Positions 7,659 to 16,986 are shown, numbered from the stretch's first letter. The stretch is DNA of 39,081 nt from JBHPCZ01 sp042573625 (GCA_042573625.1 JBHPCZ010000026.1:1-39081); one strand, 5' to 3'. Notes: generated by a model not told the origin, from the letters alone. A program made the numbers and translations.

Positions 7659-8552
7659 ATGTTTTCCCGCAGACATCCGTATCTTTTTTTCATTCTGATT
7701 TTCACCTCAGTCGTTGCTTTCACATCAATGGTAATATCCCTGCTTTTTGTATTCGGCACGAAAACAGCTGATTTTGAATTTGGAGAGAAGGTCGGTATCA
7801 TAGAGGTTACGGGCGTTATTACGGACGCCAAAACTGTCATTCAAAATTTGAAGAAGTTCCGCGAGGATGACTCGATTAAGGCCATTGTCCTCAGGATCGA
7901 TTCCCCGGGCGGCGGTGTCGGCCCGTCACAGGAAATTTTCAGAGAGATCACCAAAACAATAAAGTCAAAGAAAATCGTCGCTTCAATGGGCGCCGTTGCT
8001 GCATCCGGAGGGTATTATATCGCCGCCGGAGCAGACGGAATCATTGCCAATCCAGGAACGATAACCGGCAGCATCGGGGTCATCATGGGGTTTGCAAATT
8101 ATCAGGAGCTGCTTCGTAAAATCGGGCTGGCGCCCGTTGTCATCAAAAGCGGTGAATATAAAGATATCGGATCACCGATCCGAAAAATGACCGAAGATGA
8201 GAAAAAGTTCCTTCAGAATTTCGCAGATCAAATCAGAAAACAATTTGTTGCAGCGGTCGCCGAAGGCCGAAAGATGGATGAATCAAAGGTGGAGTCGCTT
8301 GCCAATGGACGCATCTTTTCCGGTAAAGAGGCCAAATCCGTGGGGCTTGTTGACCGTCTTGGGAACTTGGAAGATGCGATAGAATGGGCAGGCCGCATGG
8401 GCGGCATCAAAGGCAAGATTTCCACCGTGTATGCCAAGGAGAGGGAGTTTTCTATTCTGAAATACCTTATAGGGTCAACCTTTAAAGAGCTTGCAAATAA
8501 AGCCGCCAATCCATTTTTATATCCGGGTTTTCTTTACGTCCCGCACGGATAA
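7659..8552 (+). CDS. sppA: Signal peptide peptidase SppA, short (36 kDa) type
   Basis: Membrane-anchored serine protease that degrades cleaved signal peptides, 297 residues. One hydrophobic segment at about 8-32 anchors the protein. The S49 core has RIDSPGGGVGPSQE, then GAVAASGGYYIA with catalytic Ser116, and SGEYKDIGSP with general-base Lys168. The Ser-Lys spacing of 52 is as expected for the short SppA type. The protein has one protease domain only, unlike the duplicated E. coli enzyme. There is no clear Shine-Dalgarno at the ATG. It follows rpsA by 92 bp and is probably co-transcribed with it. Confidence 0.93.
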   Translation: MFSRRHPYLFFILIFTSVVAFTSMVISLLFVFGTKTADFEFGEKVGIIEVTGVITDAKTVIQNLKKFREDDSIKAIVLRIDSPGGGVGPSQEIFREITKTIKSKKIVASMGAVAASGGYYIAAGADGIIANPGTITGSIGVIMGFANYQELLRKIGLAPVVIKSGEYKDIGSPIRKMTEDEKKFLQNFADQIRKQFVAAVAEGRKMDESKVESLANGRIFSGKEAKSVGLVDRLGNLEDAIEWAGRMGGIKGKISTVYAKEREFSILKYLIGSTFKELANKAANPFLYPGFLYVPHG

Positions 8553-8643
8553 ATACATAGTGCTCTAATTCATAATTAAGTAGACGTGAGATAAACCAAG
8601 ATGCGCTCTTTTTTTCCTGTATTTTCGCAGAACTCCCCGCCGA

Positions 8644-9252
8644 TCACTCAAAGATTTTAACGTCACCTTTACCTTTTCGTATAACCTCGGGTACGTCATC
8701 GATCAGGGATATGACGCTTGAAGGTTCTCCAGGAACAGGCCCCCCGTCAATTACGATATCGATTCTGGGATGGAAATAGTCATGAATTAAGGATGGATCG
8801 TAAAAAATGGTCCCATCCGGCATTGTTGCGCTCGTAGTAATAACTGGATTGCCCAGCTTTTCCACAAGCGAAAGGCAAATGGCATTTTCAGGCACACGTA
8901 TCCCGGCTGTTTTTCGCTTGGTCAACATGATCTTGGGTACCAGTTTTGACCCTTCCATGACAAAGGTATAAGGGCCCGGTAAAAGCCGCTTCATGGTCTT
9001 ATAAGCATAATTTGACACTTTGGCGTAATGGCTGATGTTTTTGAGCCCCGAGCAGATAAAACTAAAAGGCTTGCTCTTGTGCCGCTGCTTTAGCTGGTAT
9101 ATCCTTTCAATGGCCCTTTTGTTCATGATGTCACAGCCTATACCGTAATACGAATCGGTCGGATAGGAAATTACACTTCCTGCTTTAAGGGCCTCTACCA
9201 CCTTCGTGATGAGTCGATCTTGCGGATTTTTTGGATTTATTTTAATAATCAT
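8644..9252 (-). CDS. YrdC/Sua5/YciO family protein (L-threonylcarbamoyladenylate synthase-like)
   Basis: A single YrdC domain, 202 residues. Family members make threonylcarbamoyl-AMP for the t6A modification of ANN-decoding tRNAs; YciO paralogues may differ in role. Landmarks are GSVISYPTDSYYGIGCD, the KQRHKSKPFSFIC region (KRxxxKP-like motif), LLPGPYTF, TAGIRVPEN and PVITTSATMPDG. The Sua5-specific C-terminal domain is missing. The KQRHKSKPFSF form and the domain-only length are closer to YciO than to TsaC, so I leave the symbol blank. It converges with sppA, 91 bp apart, and its upstream side borders the repeat-rich 900 bp gap. Confidence 0.85.
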   Translation of the reverse strand: MIIKINPKNPQDRLITKVVEALKAGSVISYPTDSYYGIGCDIMNKRAIERIYQLKQRHKSKPFSFICSGLKNISHYAKVSNYAYKTMKRLLPGPYTFVMEGSKLVPKIMLTKRKTAGIRVPENAICLSLVEKLGNPVITTSATMPDGTIFYDPSLIHDYFHPRIDIVIDGGPVPGEPSSVISLIDDVPEVIRKGKGDVKIFE

Positions 9253-9280
9253 AACCGTCTAATCAGTCTAAAGTTCTCAT

Positions 9281-9355
9281 GTCATGCTGGACTTGATCCG
9301 GCATCCAGATTCTGTGTCTTATTGAAAACACATGCTCAGGGACCGTTTCTGGATG
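9281..9355. repeat. REP-like repeat (GTCATGCTGGACTTGATCC type)
   Basis: Starts with GTCATGCTGGACTTGATCC at 9281 and contains inverted arms CATCCAGA (9302-9309) and TCTGGATG (9348-9355). This word, usually seen in genomes as an extragenic repeat, is familiar from several proteobacteria. It lies just upstream of the YrdC-family gene. No coding sequence is present. Confidence 0.55.
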
Positions 9356-9408
9356 GAAACTAATTTATTTGAGGAGTCGGGGAGTTTTCTCTATTAAACG
9401 CTCCATGG

Positions 9409-9597
9409 ATAATCTTTTTTTAAATCGTGTAAACTCGTGCATAAGGGTTTGTAAAGAAAGAACAGAGGCCTTTATATAAAAAACAACAGGTTAACATCAT
9501 GACGGCATGTCTTCCAGTGAAAATATCTAAGCATTCGTCTGTTCTTTCTAACGATCCCCTAATGCACTCAAACAGTACACGCTTTAACAAAAGATCA
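9409..9597. mobile_element. MITE-like element, family A, copy 1
   Basis: About 189 bp with long imperfect terminal inverted repeats. The left arm (9409-9465) ends GTAAAGAAAGAACAG; the right arm (9539-9597) read on the minus strand ends CGTTAGAAAGAACAG. Both contain CGTGT followed by a GTGCATAAG / GTGCATTAG word. The same arms occur at 16679-16854. There is no transposase gene or long reading frame inside, so it looks like a non-autonomous element. The centre differs between the two copies. Confidence 0.65.
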
Positions 9598-9949
9598 TTC
9601 ATTCCGCTGGTAATAAGGCTTTATAATAAAAACACCCCGACCCCTCATTTATTTAGCTCTGAAAAACCTGGTCCTCAAGGCCCGAATTCTTTACTACGGT
9701 CATCACATCGGTGTCAAGATAACAGGTAACATACGCCCAATTTACTGGCTGATGTTTAACTTCAAAATAATGTCTGCGGCTTTTTTTACCTTCAGTTTAA
9801 CCGAAAGTCCATTCACCATTCGTAAGACCATGAAAATTCAATATCGGTTCACGAGAACTGAAATAAAGATTGATAAAGCTCAATCCATTTGTTATTCGGT
9901 TTCCGTGTCCACTTGCTGTTTTTTTATACAACCTAAATTGAGCGATTGT
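9598..9949. other. Intergenic stretch with no recognised feature
   Basis: About 350 bp between the family A element and the palindrome upstream of guaB. Short open frames exist here but have no ribosome-binding site, no recognisable motif and an odd composition. I see no tRNA-like or terminator-like structure. Confidence 0.5.
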
Positions 9950-10128
9950 TGAGGTTGCCGCAGATACAAGGAAGATGTCGTTCCGCTATAGTCAACTATG
10001 CGGGATGGCATCTGACACAGTAGGTGCGGTAAGATCGGCAATCCCGAAGGGTTTCAAATTTTAAAAATATAAATCAGTATAATTCATTAAAAATAAAAGA
10101 GTTTTGATTCCCTTTTAAAATTTGAAAC
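9950..10128. repeat. Large palindromic repeat upstream of guaB
   Basis: Contains an imperfect hairpin of about 20 bp centred near 9994, with GATGTCGTTCCGC on one side and GCGGGATGGCATC on the other. Beside it, a perfect 16-base inverted repeat GTTTCAAATTTTAAAA occurs at 10051-10066 and inverted at 10113-10128. It ends 36 bp before the guaB start. It could influence guaB mRNA, but its composition suggests an intergenic repeat. I see no known purine riboswitch features. Confidence 0.5.
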
Positions 10129-10164
10129 GCTCAGTTTAGGTATAACAAACTTATGAGGTCCCCA

Positions 10165-11628
10165 ATGATTAAAATACCCCCTGAAGAAGCATTTTCTTTT
10201 GATGATGTTTTATTAATTCCGAACTATTCCGATGTATTGCCCAGTGATGTCAATGTCGCTACCCAATTGACAAAAAACATTACCCTCAACATTCCGATTG
10301 TCAGTGCCGCAATGGATACGGTAACCGAAGCACGCACTGCCATAAGCATGGCCCGTGAAGGCGGGATGGGATTTATACACCGTATTATGAGTGTTAACAG
10401 TCAGGCCATGGCGGTAGATAAGGTAAAAAAATCTGAAAGCGGCATGATTATCGACCCGGTCACCATTCATCCTGACCAAAAGATCCATGAAGTACTCAAC
10501 CTGATGCAGCAATACCACATTTCAGGAGTTCCCGTTATAAAGGGAGGTCAACTGGCCGGCATTGTGACAAACAGAGACCTTCGGTTTGAAACAAATCTTG
10601 AGAAAAAGGTTTCTGAAGTCATGACCAAGGACAACTTGGTAACAGTTTCTGAAGGAATCACACTGGAAGATTCAAAGAGGCTGCTACATGAACACAGAAT
10701 TGAAAAACTCTTAGTGGTTAGCCAAAAAGGAAAGCTGGTCGGAATGATCACCATTAAAGATATCGAAAAGATAAAAAAATATCCGAATGCCTGTAAGGAC
10801 AGCAGGGGCAGGTTGAGAGTCGGGGCGGCTGTCGGCGTGGGCATTGACATGGAAGAACGAACAGAAGCCCTTCTGAACGCATCAGCTGATGTGATTTTAA
10901 TCGACACTTCTCACGGGCACTCAAAAAATGTCCTTGATGCTGTAAAAATACTAAAAAGTAATTTTAAGGATATTGAACTTATCGCCGGCAATGTGGGTTC
11001 TGGAAAGGGGGCTGAAGATCTTATCAAAGCCGGAGTTGACGGTGTTAAGATCGGAATCGGGCCGGGCTCCATCTGTACCACACGCATCGTGGCCGGTATT
11101 GGCGTACCCCAGATAACTGCCATAATGAATTGTAGATCAGTATCCAGCAAAACAGGCGTCCCCCTGATTGCTGACGGTGGAATCAAATTTTCCGGTGACA
11201 TCACCAAGGCTATAGGGGCAGGCGCACATGTAGTGATGATCGGCGGTCTTCTTGCCGGAACAGAGGAAAGCCCGGGTGAATTGGTCATTTATCAGGGCCG
11301 AAGCTACAAGACCTACAGAGGCATGGGATCCATAGAAGCCATGCAAAAGGGGAGCAAAGACAGGTACTATCAGAGCGACAAGGGTTATGGTGACAAGCTG
11401 GTCCCGGAAGGCATTGTCGGCCGTGTTCCCTATAGAGGGAGCCTTTCAGAAAATATTTTTCAGCTTATTGGTGGACTAAAGGCCGGCATGGGATATGTGG
11501 GATGCCGAACTCTGGACGACCTCCGAGAAAAAGCCCGGTTTATGAAGATAAGTGCCGCAGGTTTGCGCGAAAGTCATGTTCATGACGTCATCATTACCAA
11601 GGAGGCACCCAACTATCGTCTCGATTAG
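10165..11628 (+). CDS. guaB: Inosine-5'-monophosphate dehydrogenase
   Basis: Converts IMP to XMP with NAD+, the committed step to GMP. From the ATG at 10165 the protein has 487 residues, a normal length. The (beta/alpha)8 barrel starts with FSFDDVLLIPNYSD. Two CBS domains span about residues 94-205. The catalytic loop GPGSICTTRIVAG has Cys304, followed by the phosphate-binding IADGGIKFSGD and the flap with RGMGS. I choose 10165 over the ATG at 10153 because GAGG at 10155-10158 is well placed only for the later start. It is followed after 74 bp by dnaE and stands behind a repeat-rich gap, so it probably has its own promoter. Confidence 0.96.
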   Translation: MIKIPPEEAFSFDDVLLIPNYSDVLPSDVNVATQLTKNITLNIPIVSAAMDTVTEARTAISMAREGGMGFIHRIMSVNSQAMAVDKVKKSESGMIIDPVTIHPDQKIHEVLNLMQQYHISGVPVIKGGQLAGIVTNRDLRFETNLEKKVSEVMTKDNLVTVSEGITLEDSKRLLHEHRIEKLLVVSQKGKLVGMITIKDIEKIKKYPNACKDSRGRLRVGAAVGVGIDMEERTEALLNASADVILIDTSHGHSKNVLDAVKILKSNFKDIELIAGNVGSGKGAEDLIKAGVDGVKIGIGPGSICTTRIVAGIGVPQITAIMNCRSVSSKTGVPLIADGGIKFSGDITKAIGAGAHVVMIGGLLAGTEESPGELVIYQGRSYKTYRGMGSIEAMQKGSKDRYYQSDKGYGDKLVPEGIVGRVPYRGSLSENIFQLIGGLKAGMGYVGCRTLDDLREKARFMKISAAGLRESHVHDVIITKEAPNYRLD

Positions 11629-11683
11629 TTTCCACCACATAAATGGGATATAATATTTTTCACATCCTGTTATCCTGTCTAAC

Positions 11684-11689
11684 TATAAT
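11684..11689 (+). promoter_or_regulatory. Possible -10 element close to dnaE
   Basis: A perfect TATAAT lies 13 bp before the dnaE ATG, with no strong -35 at the right distance and no Shine-Dalgarno. If used, the transcript would have a leader of only about 7 bases. This is suggestive at best. Confidence 0.25.
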
Positions 11690-11702
11690 TAAACTGTAAA
11701 AA

Positions 11703-14700
11703 ATGACGGACACCACACCCCATTTTGCACATCTCCATGTTCACACCCAGTACAGTCTCCTCGACGGTGCGATAAGGATAAACGCCCTTTTGCAGCGTGC
11801 GATTGATTTTGGTATGGATGCTGTCGCCATCACCGACCACGGCACCATGTTCGGAGTAATGGAGTTTTTTGAAAAGGCGAACACCGCAGGGATAAAACCG
11901 ATTATCGGCTGCGAATGTTATGTGGCTCCCAGACGCCTTACAGATAAAACCTCGTTTGACGCTAAAGACCTTTCCCACCTGATCCTGTTGGCAGAAAATC
12001 ATGACGGATACCGCAATCTTTGCAAGCTGGTCAGCATGGCTCAGTTTGAAGGATTTTACTATAAACCCCGTATCGATAAAGCGGCTCTGAAGCAACACAG
12101 CAAGGGGCTCATCGGCCTTTCTGCATGCCTTCACGGCGAAATCCCCAGACGGATTCAGGAAGGCAGTCCGGACAAGGCTGACGAGGCCGCGCGTTCCTAT
12201 CTTGACATCCTTGGTGAGAACAACTTTTTCCTTGAGGTTCAAAGCAACGGCATCGACGTCCAGGATAACGTGAATCAGGCCCTTCTGGATATGAGTCAAC
12301 GGCTTTCGATCCCGCTGGTTGCAACAAACGATTGTCATTATCTCAACCGGGAAGATGTGCGCGCACATGATGTGCTTTTATGCATCCAGACCGGAAAGAC
12401 CATTCATGAGACGAATCGATTAAAGTTCGGAACTGACCAGCTCTACTTTAAATCAAAATCGGAGATGTATGCCGATTTCAAGAATTATCCGGGCGCTATA
12501 GATCACACCGTGGACATAGCCAAACGATGCAACCTTGAATTCGATTTTAACACATACCACTTTCCCAAATTCGAAACGCCCAAAGGCCAAAAGATTGATG
12601 AACTGTTTGAGCGAGAAGTTAGAGATGGATTCAATCGGAGATTTCAGCGATTAAAGGCAAAACACTCTCATCTTGATGAGGCGTCATATATTAAACGGCT
12701 GGAAAACGAACTTTCCGTCATAAACTCCATGGGCTTTCAGGGGTATTTTCTAATTGTTTCCGATTTTATTCGCTATGCCAAAGAGCGGAATATCCCGGTA
12801 GGGCCCGGAAGAGGGTCTGCGGCGGGAAGCCTTGTTGCCTATTCTCTTGGAATTACCGATCTGGACCCCATCGAGCACGGTCTGATTTTTGAACGCTTCC
12901 TCAATCCTGCCCGGAAAAGTATGCCGGACATCGACGTCGATTTCTGCATAAACGGCAGAGAAGAGGTACTCAAGTACGTGACGGATCGATACGGCGGTGA
13001 TTACGTTGCCCAGATTATTACATTCGGCAAACTCAAAACCCGGGCCGTGATTCGTGATGTGGGCCGTGCCCTTGACATACCACTATCCGAAGTGGATGCC
13101 ATTGCTAAAATGGTGCCTGATGTATTGAACATAAGCCTTGATGACGCACTGACGAAAGAACCCAGGCTCGCCCAACTGGCAACCAACAAACCCGAAGTCG
13201 CCGACCTGATCAACATTTGCCGCGTACTTGAAGGGTTGTCCAGACATGCCTCCACGCATGCCGCCGGTGTTGTTATCTCAGACAAGCCGCTGATGGACTA
13301 TCTGCCTTTATATAAGGGAAAGAAGGGCGAGATTGTCACTCAGTTTGATATGAAATACGTCGAAAAGATAGGCCTTGTGAAATTCGACTTTCTCGGGCTG
13401 CGGAACCTGACGGTTATCGCCAACACTCTTTCGCTCATCACCAGGCAGGGCAAGTCACCGCCGGATATAGAAAACCTCGATTTCAACGATATTGATACGT
13501 ATCGCCTTCTTGCATCCGGCGATACGACCGGCGTCTTTCAGCTGGAAAGCTCGGGGATGAAGGATTTGCTTGTAAGGCTAAAGCCGGAAAGTTTTGATGA
13601 TATCATCGCACTTGTTGCCCTTTATCGACCCGGTCCGCTGGATAGCGGCATGGTGGATGATTTTGTAAAAAGAAAGCATGGTATAAAATCGGTCGAATAT
13701 ATTGTTCCCGAACTTGAACCGATTCTAAAAGAAACATACGGCGTTATTGTTTATCAGGAACAGGTGATGAAGATTGCCGGGGACTTGGCCAATTATTCCA
13801 TGTCAGAGGCAGATGAACTGAGAAAGGCCATGGGAAAGAAAATCCCGGCGATCATGGCCAGGCACAGAATGCGTTTTATGCATGGTGCAACTGAAAACGG
13901 GATCCCGTCGGATAAATCAAAGCTCATATTTGATCAGATTGAAACATTCGGCGGGTATGGGTTTAACAAGTCCCATAGCGCGGCGTATGCCCTGATTGCA
14001 TATCAGACAGCTTTCCTGAAAGCGCACTTTCCCGTGGAAATCATGGCCGCATTATTGACCAGTGAAATGCATTCAACCGATGGTGTTGTTAAATACATCG
14101 CAGAGTGCCGAAGTCACGGCATACCGATACTCCCGCCTGACATCATTGAAAGTGACAAGGAATTTACCGTGGCCGGTTCAGAGATCAGATTCGGCCTGGT
14201 TGCCGTAAAAAATGTTGGAGAGGGTGCCATCGAATCGATCATAGAGGCCAGGAAAGAGGGAAAATTCGCTTCACTGTTTGATTTTTGCGAACGTGTGGAT
14301 TTGAAAAAAGTGAACAAGCGAGTTATCGAAAGCCTGATAAAATGCGGCGCCTTTGACACCACCGGCGCGAAACGCTCTCAAATGACGGCATCCCTGGAAA
14401 ATGCTTTGGATTTTGGACAAAGGGTCCAGAAAGAAAGATCTGATCCCCAGATTGGCCTGTTTGATTCGACTGGAACCCAGCATGCGATAAACCCTCCTTC
14501 CATGCCGGATATCGAAGAATGGAGTGAAAGGCAGCTGCTGGCCTTTGAAAAGGAATCTCTCGGGTTCTATATTACCGGGCATCCCTTGACCCGTTATGAT
14601 GAACTGCTTGATAGGTTCGCCAACGCAAATACCGTTTCGCTAAAGGAGAAAAAAGATGGCGAAGCTGTCAGGATTGGCGGTATTGTCAGAAACAGCAAGG

Positions 14701-15203
14701 TCATCAAGACCAAAAAAGGGGATCTTATGGCCTTTGTCACCATGGAGGATATGCACGGTTCTGTCGAAATAACGATTTTTTCATCGGTCTATATGTCGGT
14801 CAGTGATCTCTTAATGGACGACAACCCCATTTTTGTTCAGGGGCAGGTTCAAAAGGACGAAAACTCGGTTAAAGTGTTGGCAGACAGAGTCATTTTGATG
14901 GACAAGGCAGAAGAGACATGGACCGCACAGATACATTTCAATCTGGATATGACCCGAACAGAAAGAGCTTTGCTTGTCGAGCTACTCGATATTTTCAGAA
15001 GACACCCCGGGCCTTGCCATGCGCACCTTCATTTGCTGAATCCTGAAAAAACAGAAACTATCATTGCCCTTCCCGACAGCATGACATTAAAGGCGGGTTC
15101 AGCTTTAACGCAGGATGTTAACAGACTTCTCGGTTACCCATCTGTAGAAACAGTCTGCCATGCTGTCTCGCCGAGACCGAAATCGAATAATTTTCAAAAA
15201 TAA
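11703..15203 (+). CDS. dnaE: DNA polymerase III alpha subunit
   Basis: Replicative polymerase catalytic subunit, 1166 residues, the usual DnaE1 length. Order of domains: an N-terminal PHP domain starting HLHVHTQYSLLDGA; the palm with PGRGSAAGSLVAY and MPDIDVDF, where Asp409 and Asp411 are metal ligands and Asp562 (FDFLGLRN) is the third; thumb and fingers with YRPGPLDSGM; a helix-hairpin-helix region; and an OB fold (IGGIVRNSKVIKTKKGD) near residue 1000. The PHP motifs look largely intact, though activity cannot be judged by eye. The final stop codon overlaps the ribosome-binding site of the downstream guanylyltransferase gene, so the two are probably in one transcript. Confidence 0.97.
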   Translation: MTDTTPHFAHLHVHTQYSLLDGAIRINALLQRAIDFGMDAVAITDHGTMFGVMEFFEKANTAGIKPIIGCECYVAPRRLTDKTSFDAKDLSHLILLAENHDGYRNLCKLVSMAQFEGFYYKPRIDKAALKQHSKGLIGLSACLHGEIPRRIQEGSPDKADEAARSYLDILGENNFFLEVQSNGIDVQDNVNQALLDMSQRLSIPLVATNDCHYLNREDVRAHDVLLCIQTGKTIHETNRLKFGTDQLYFKSKSEMYADFKNYPGAIDHTVDIAKRCNLEFDFNTYHFPKFETPKGQKIDELFEREVRDGFNRRFQRLKAKHSHLDEASYIKRLENELSVINSMGFQGYFLIVSDFIRYAKERNIPVGPGRGSAAGSLVAYSLGITDLDPIEHGLIFERFLNPARKSMPDIDVDFCINGREEVLKYVTDRYGGDYVAQIITFGKLKTRAVIRDVGRALDIPLSEVDAIAKMVPDVLNISLDDALTKEPRLAQLATNKPEVADLINICRVLEGLSRHASTHAAGVVISDKPLMDYLPLYKGKKGEIVTQFDMKYVEKIGLVKFDFLGLRNLTVIANTLSLITRQGKSPPDIENLDFNDIDTYRLLASGDTTGVFQLESSGMKDLLVRLKPESFDDIIALVALYRPGPLDSGMVDDFVKRKHGIKSVEYIVPELEPILKETYGVIVYQEQVMKIAGDLANYSMSEADELRKAMGKKIPAIMARHRMRFMHGATENGIPSDKSKLIFDQIETFGGYGFNKSHSAAYALIAYQTAFLKAHFPVEIMAALLTSEMHSTDGVVKYIAECRSHGIPILPPDIIESDKEFTVAGSEIRFGLVAVKNVGEGAIESIIEARKEGKFASLFDFCERVDLKKVNKRVIESLIKCGAFDTTGAKRSQMTASLENALDFGQRVQKERSDPQIGLFDSTGTQHAINPPSMPDIEEWSERQLLAFEKESLGFYITGHPLTRYDELLDRFANANTVSLKEKKDGEAVRIGGIVRNSKVIKTKKGDLMAFVTMEDMHGSVEITIFSSVYMSVSDLLMDDNPIFVQGQVQKDENSVKVLADRVILMDKAEETWTAQIHFNLDMTRTERALLVELLDIFRRHPGPCHAHLHLLNPEKTETIIALPDSMTLKAGSALTQDVNRLLGYPSVETVCHAVSPRPKSNNFQK

Positions 15204-15222
15204 GGAGAAACAAAATATAGGC

Positions 15223-16584
15223 ATGTCTAATCAGCAAATACATACATTCCCGATATTACTGGCCGGCGGGACGGGGACACGCCTATGGCCCGTATCCCGA
15301 CAACGCTTCCCCAAGCAGATGGTCAAATTCATCGGCGAAGAATCCCTTATTCAAAGCACCATGAAAAGGCTGGCTCATGTGATCGATGCGGAAAGAATCA
15401 TAGTGGTGTGCGGAAAGGAACATTTCCACGAAATCGAAAAGCACATGGCGGAGATAGATATTCAGCCTGACGGGAAGATCATCTGCGAACCGTGTGCCAG
15501 GAACACGGCACCCGCCATTCTCCTCGCGATCCTGGAGATTTTGAAAAAAGAAACAGATGCTGTGTTATGTGTATTCCCTGCAGATCATGTCATCAAGGAC
15601 ATTGAAGATTTTCACGAAAAATTAGCGTCCGCAGTAAAGCTCGCCGAGATGGGGCATATCGTAACCTTCGGTATTAAACCCCACTATCCTGAAACAGGTT
15701 ACGGATATATTGAAGGTTCCGGAGAAGTACTTGAAGGTGCATTGTCTATTAAACGGTTCGTGGAAAAGCCGGATATCAAAACAGCAAAGAAATATATCGA
15801 GGCCGGAAACTTTTTCTGGAACAGCGGTATGTTTGCCTTCAAGGCTTCGGTCATGATGGATGAATTCAGAGTTTTTCAGAAAGAGCTTCTTGAAAGCATG
15901 GAGAATTTAGTATCCATCGAAGGTTCGATCACCCTGAAAGGGTATGAACAACTGCCGAATATCTCGATCGACTATGCCGTCATGGAAAAAACAGATCGAG
16001 GAGTGGTCCTGCCGTCCGATTTCGGCTGGAGCGATATCGGAACATGGAAATCACTGTACAACTATCTCCCAAAAGATGAAAACAACAATGTCATCAAGGG
16101 GGACGTTATTTCCAAGGATACGAAAAACAGCCTCATCATGGGGCATGAACGGCTGATTGCGACAAATTATCTGGACAATATGGTTGTGGTTGAAACCGCC
16201 GATTCGGTATTTGTTTCAGATATGGATCGCAGCCGGGATGTCAAATCAATTGTCGAAAACCTCAAGGAAACGGAAAGAAGGGAATTTTATACGCACAATA
16301 CCGTCAATTTTCCATGGGGAAGCTGTACGGTACTTGAACATGAAGCAGATATAAAAGTCACTCGAATTGTGATTTATCCCGGCTCGCTTTTCGAGGATAG
16401 ATCAGAGGCCCTTGCAAAAAAACATCTGCTTATAGTGAAAGGCGAAGCCAAAATTATAACAGACAAATCAACCCGGCTGCTAAGTAAAGGGGAATCAGCG
16501 ATTTTTTCTGAAAAGGAAGTTGTGAAACTCGAAAATCCAGGCATTGATCCGCTTTGTCTTATTCAGGTGGAGCTGGATACTTGA
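15223..16584 (+). CDS. manC: Mannose-1-phosphate guanylyltransferase (ManC/AlgA family)
   Basis: Makes GDP-mannose from mannose 1-phosphate and GTP, feeding polysaccharide and deoxyhexose synthesis. From the ATG at 15223 it has 453 residues. The nucleotidyltransferase half shows LLAGGTGTRLWPVSR (12-26) with the following FPKQ, CEPCARNTAPA, FPADHVI, FVEKPD, and NFFWNSGMFAF. The C-terminal cupin (about 360-453), which is a phosphomannose isomerase in bifunctional members, begins PWGSCTVLEH but lacks the usual QxHHHRxEHW metal-binding signature, reading instead PGSLFEDRSEALAKKHLLI. AAGGAG at 15202-15207 is 15 bases from the ATG, somewhat far. dnaE lies immediately upstream and a sugar aminotransferase is downstream. 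Confidence 0.9.
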   Translation: MSNQQIHTFPILLAGGTGTRLWPVSRQRFPKQMVKFIGEESLIQSTMKRLAHVIDAERIIVVCGKEHFHEIEKHMAEIDIQPDGKIICEPCARNTAPAILLAILEILKKETDAVLCVFPADHVIKDIEDFHEKLASAVKLAEMGHIVTFGIKPHYPETGYGYIEGSGEVLEGALSIKRFVEKPDIKTAKKYIEAGNFFWNSGMFAFKASVMMDEFRVFQKELLESMENLVSIEGSITLKGYEQLPNISIDYAVMEKTDRGVVLPSDFGWSDIGTWKSLYNYLPKDENNNVIKGDVISKDTKNSLIMGHERLIATNYLDNMVVVETADSVFVSDMDRSRDVKSIVENLKETERREFYTHNTVNFPWGSCTVLEHEADIKVTRIVIYPGSLFEDRSEALAKKHLLIVKGEAKIITDKSTRLLSKGESAIFSEKEVVKLENPGIDPLCLIQVELDT

Positions 16585-16678
16585 TGCTGGGTACTCTATT
16601 CTGGGCCATTAAAACGGTTTCATTCTCTCATCATATTAATTTAGCTTTTTAAATGTGTTTTGAAAGCATACAGGTGAT

Positions 16679-16854
16679 CTGGTTTTTAGCGGGTCACTGT
16701 TTGAGTGTATTAGTGAGCGTTTAGAAAGAACAGCAAAATGGCGAATTCTTTCTTTGGATTAAATAATACGGGCAATAATGGTATTATGTATTTACTATCA
16801 CCTGTTCTTTCTTTACGATCACTTATGCACGAGTTTGACACGGCTAAAAACCAG
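16679..16854. mobile_element. MITE-like element, family A, copy 2
   Basis: A 176 bp element with terminal inverted repeats of just over 50 bases: 16679-16733 (CTGGTTTTTAGC at the tip, GAAAGAACAG at the inner end) and 16802-16854, matching with scattered mismatches. The right arm shares the stretch around CTCGTGCATAAG with the copy at 9409-9597. The interior is AT-rich and has no reading frame. It occupies most of the 402 bp gap before the aminotransferase gene. Confidence 0.7.
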
Positions 16855-16986
16855 GTTGCCTGTATGCGATAATGATTTCAAAGGTTAAATATTATCTTTT
16901 ATCCAGCATCCAATATCTATAGAGACAAAGTGCAACTATTGAAATTTATAAACCCGATAAAATAAAATTTTCTAAAATACGACACT

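Noticed and set aside
9752..9952. 66-residue open frame between the MITE-like element and the guaB palindrome
   Set aside because: No ribosome-binding site, unusual composition and no motif.
11679..12368. 229-residue open frame on the minus strand at the start of dnaE
   Set aside because: It is opposite the PHP domain of a clear dnaE, has no recognisable motif and results from codon bias of the real gene.
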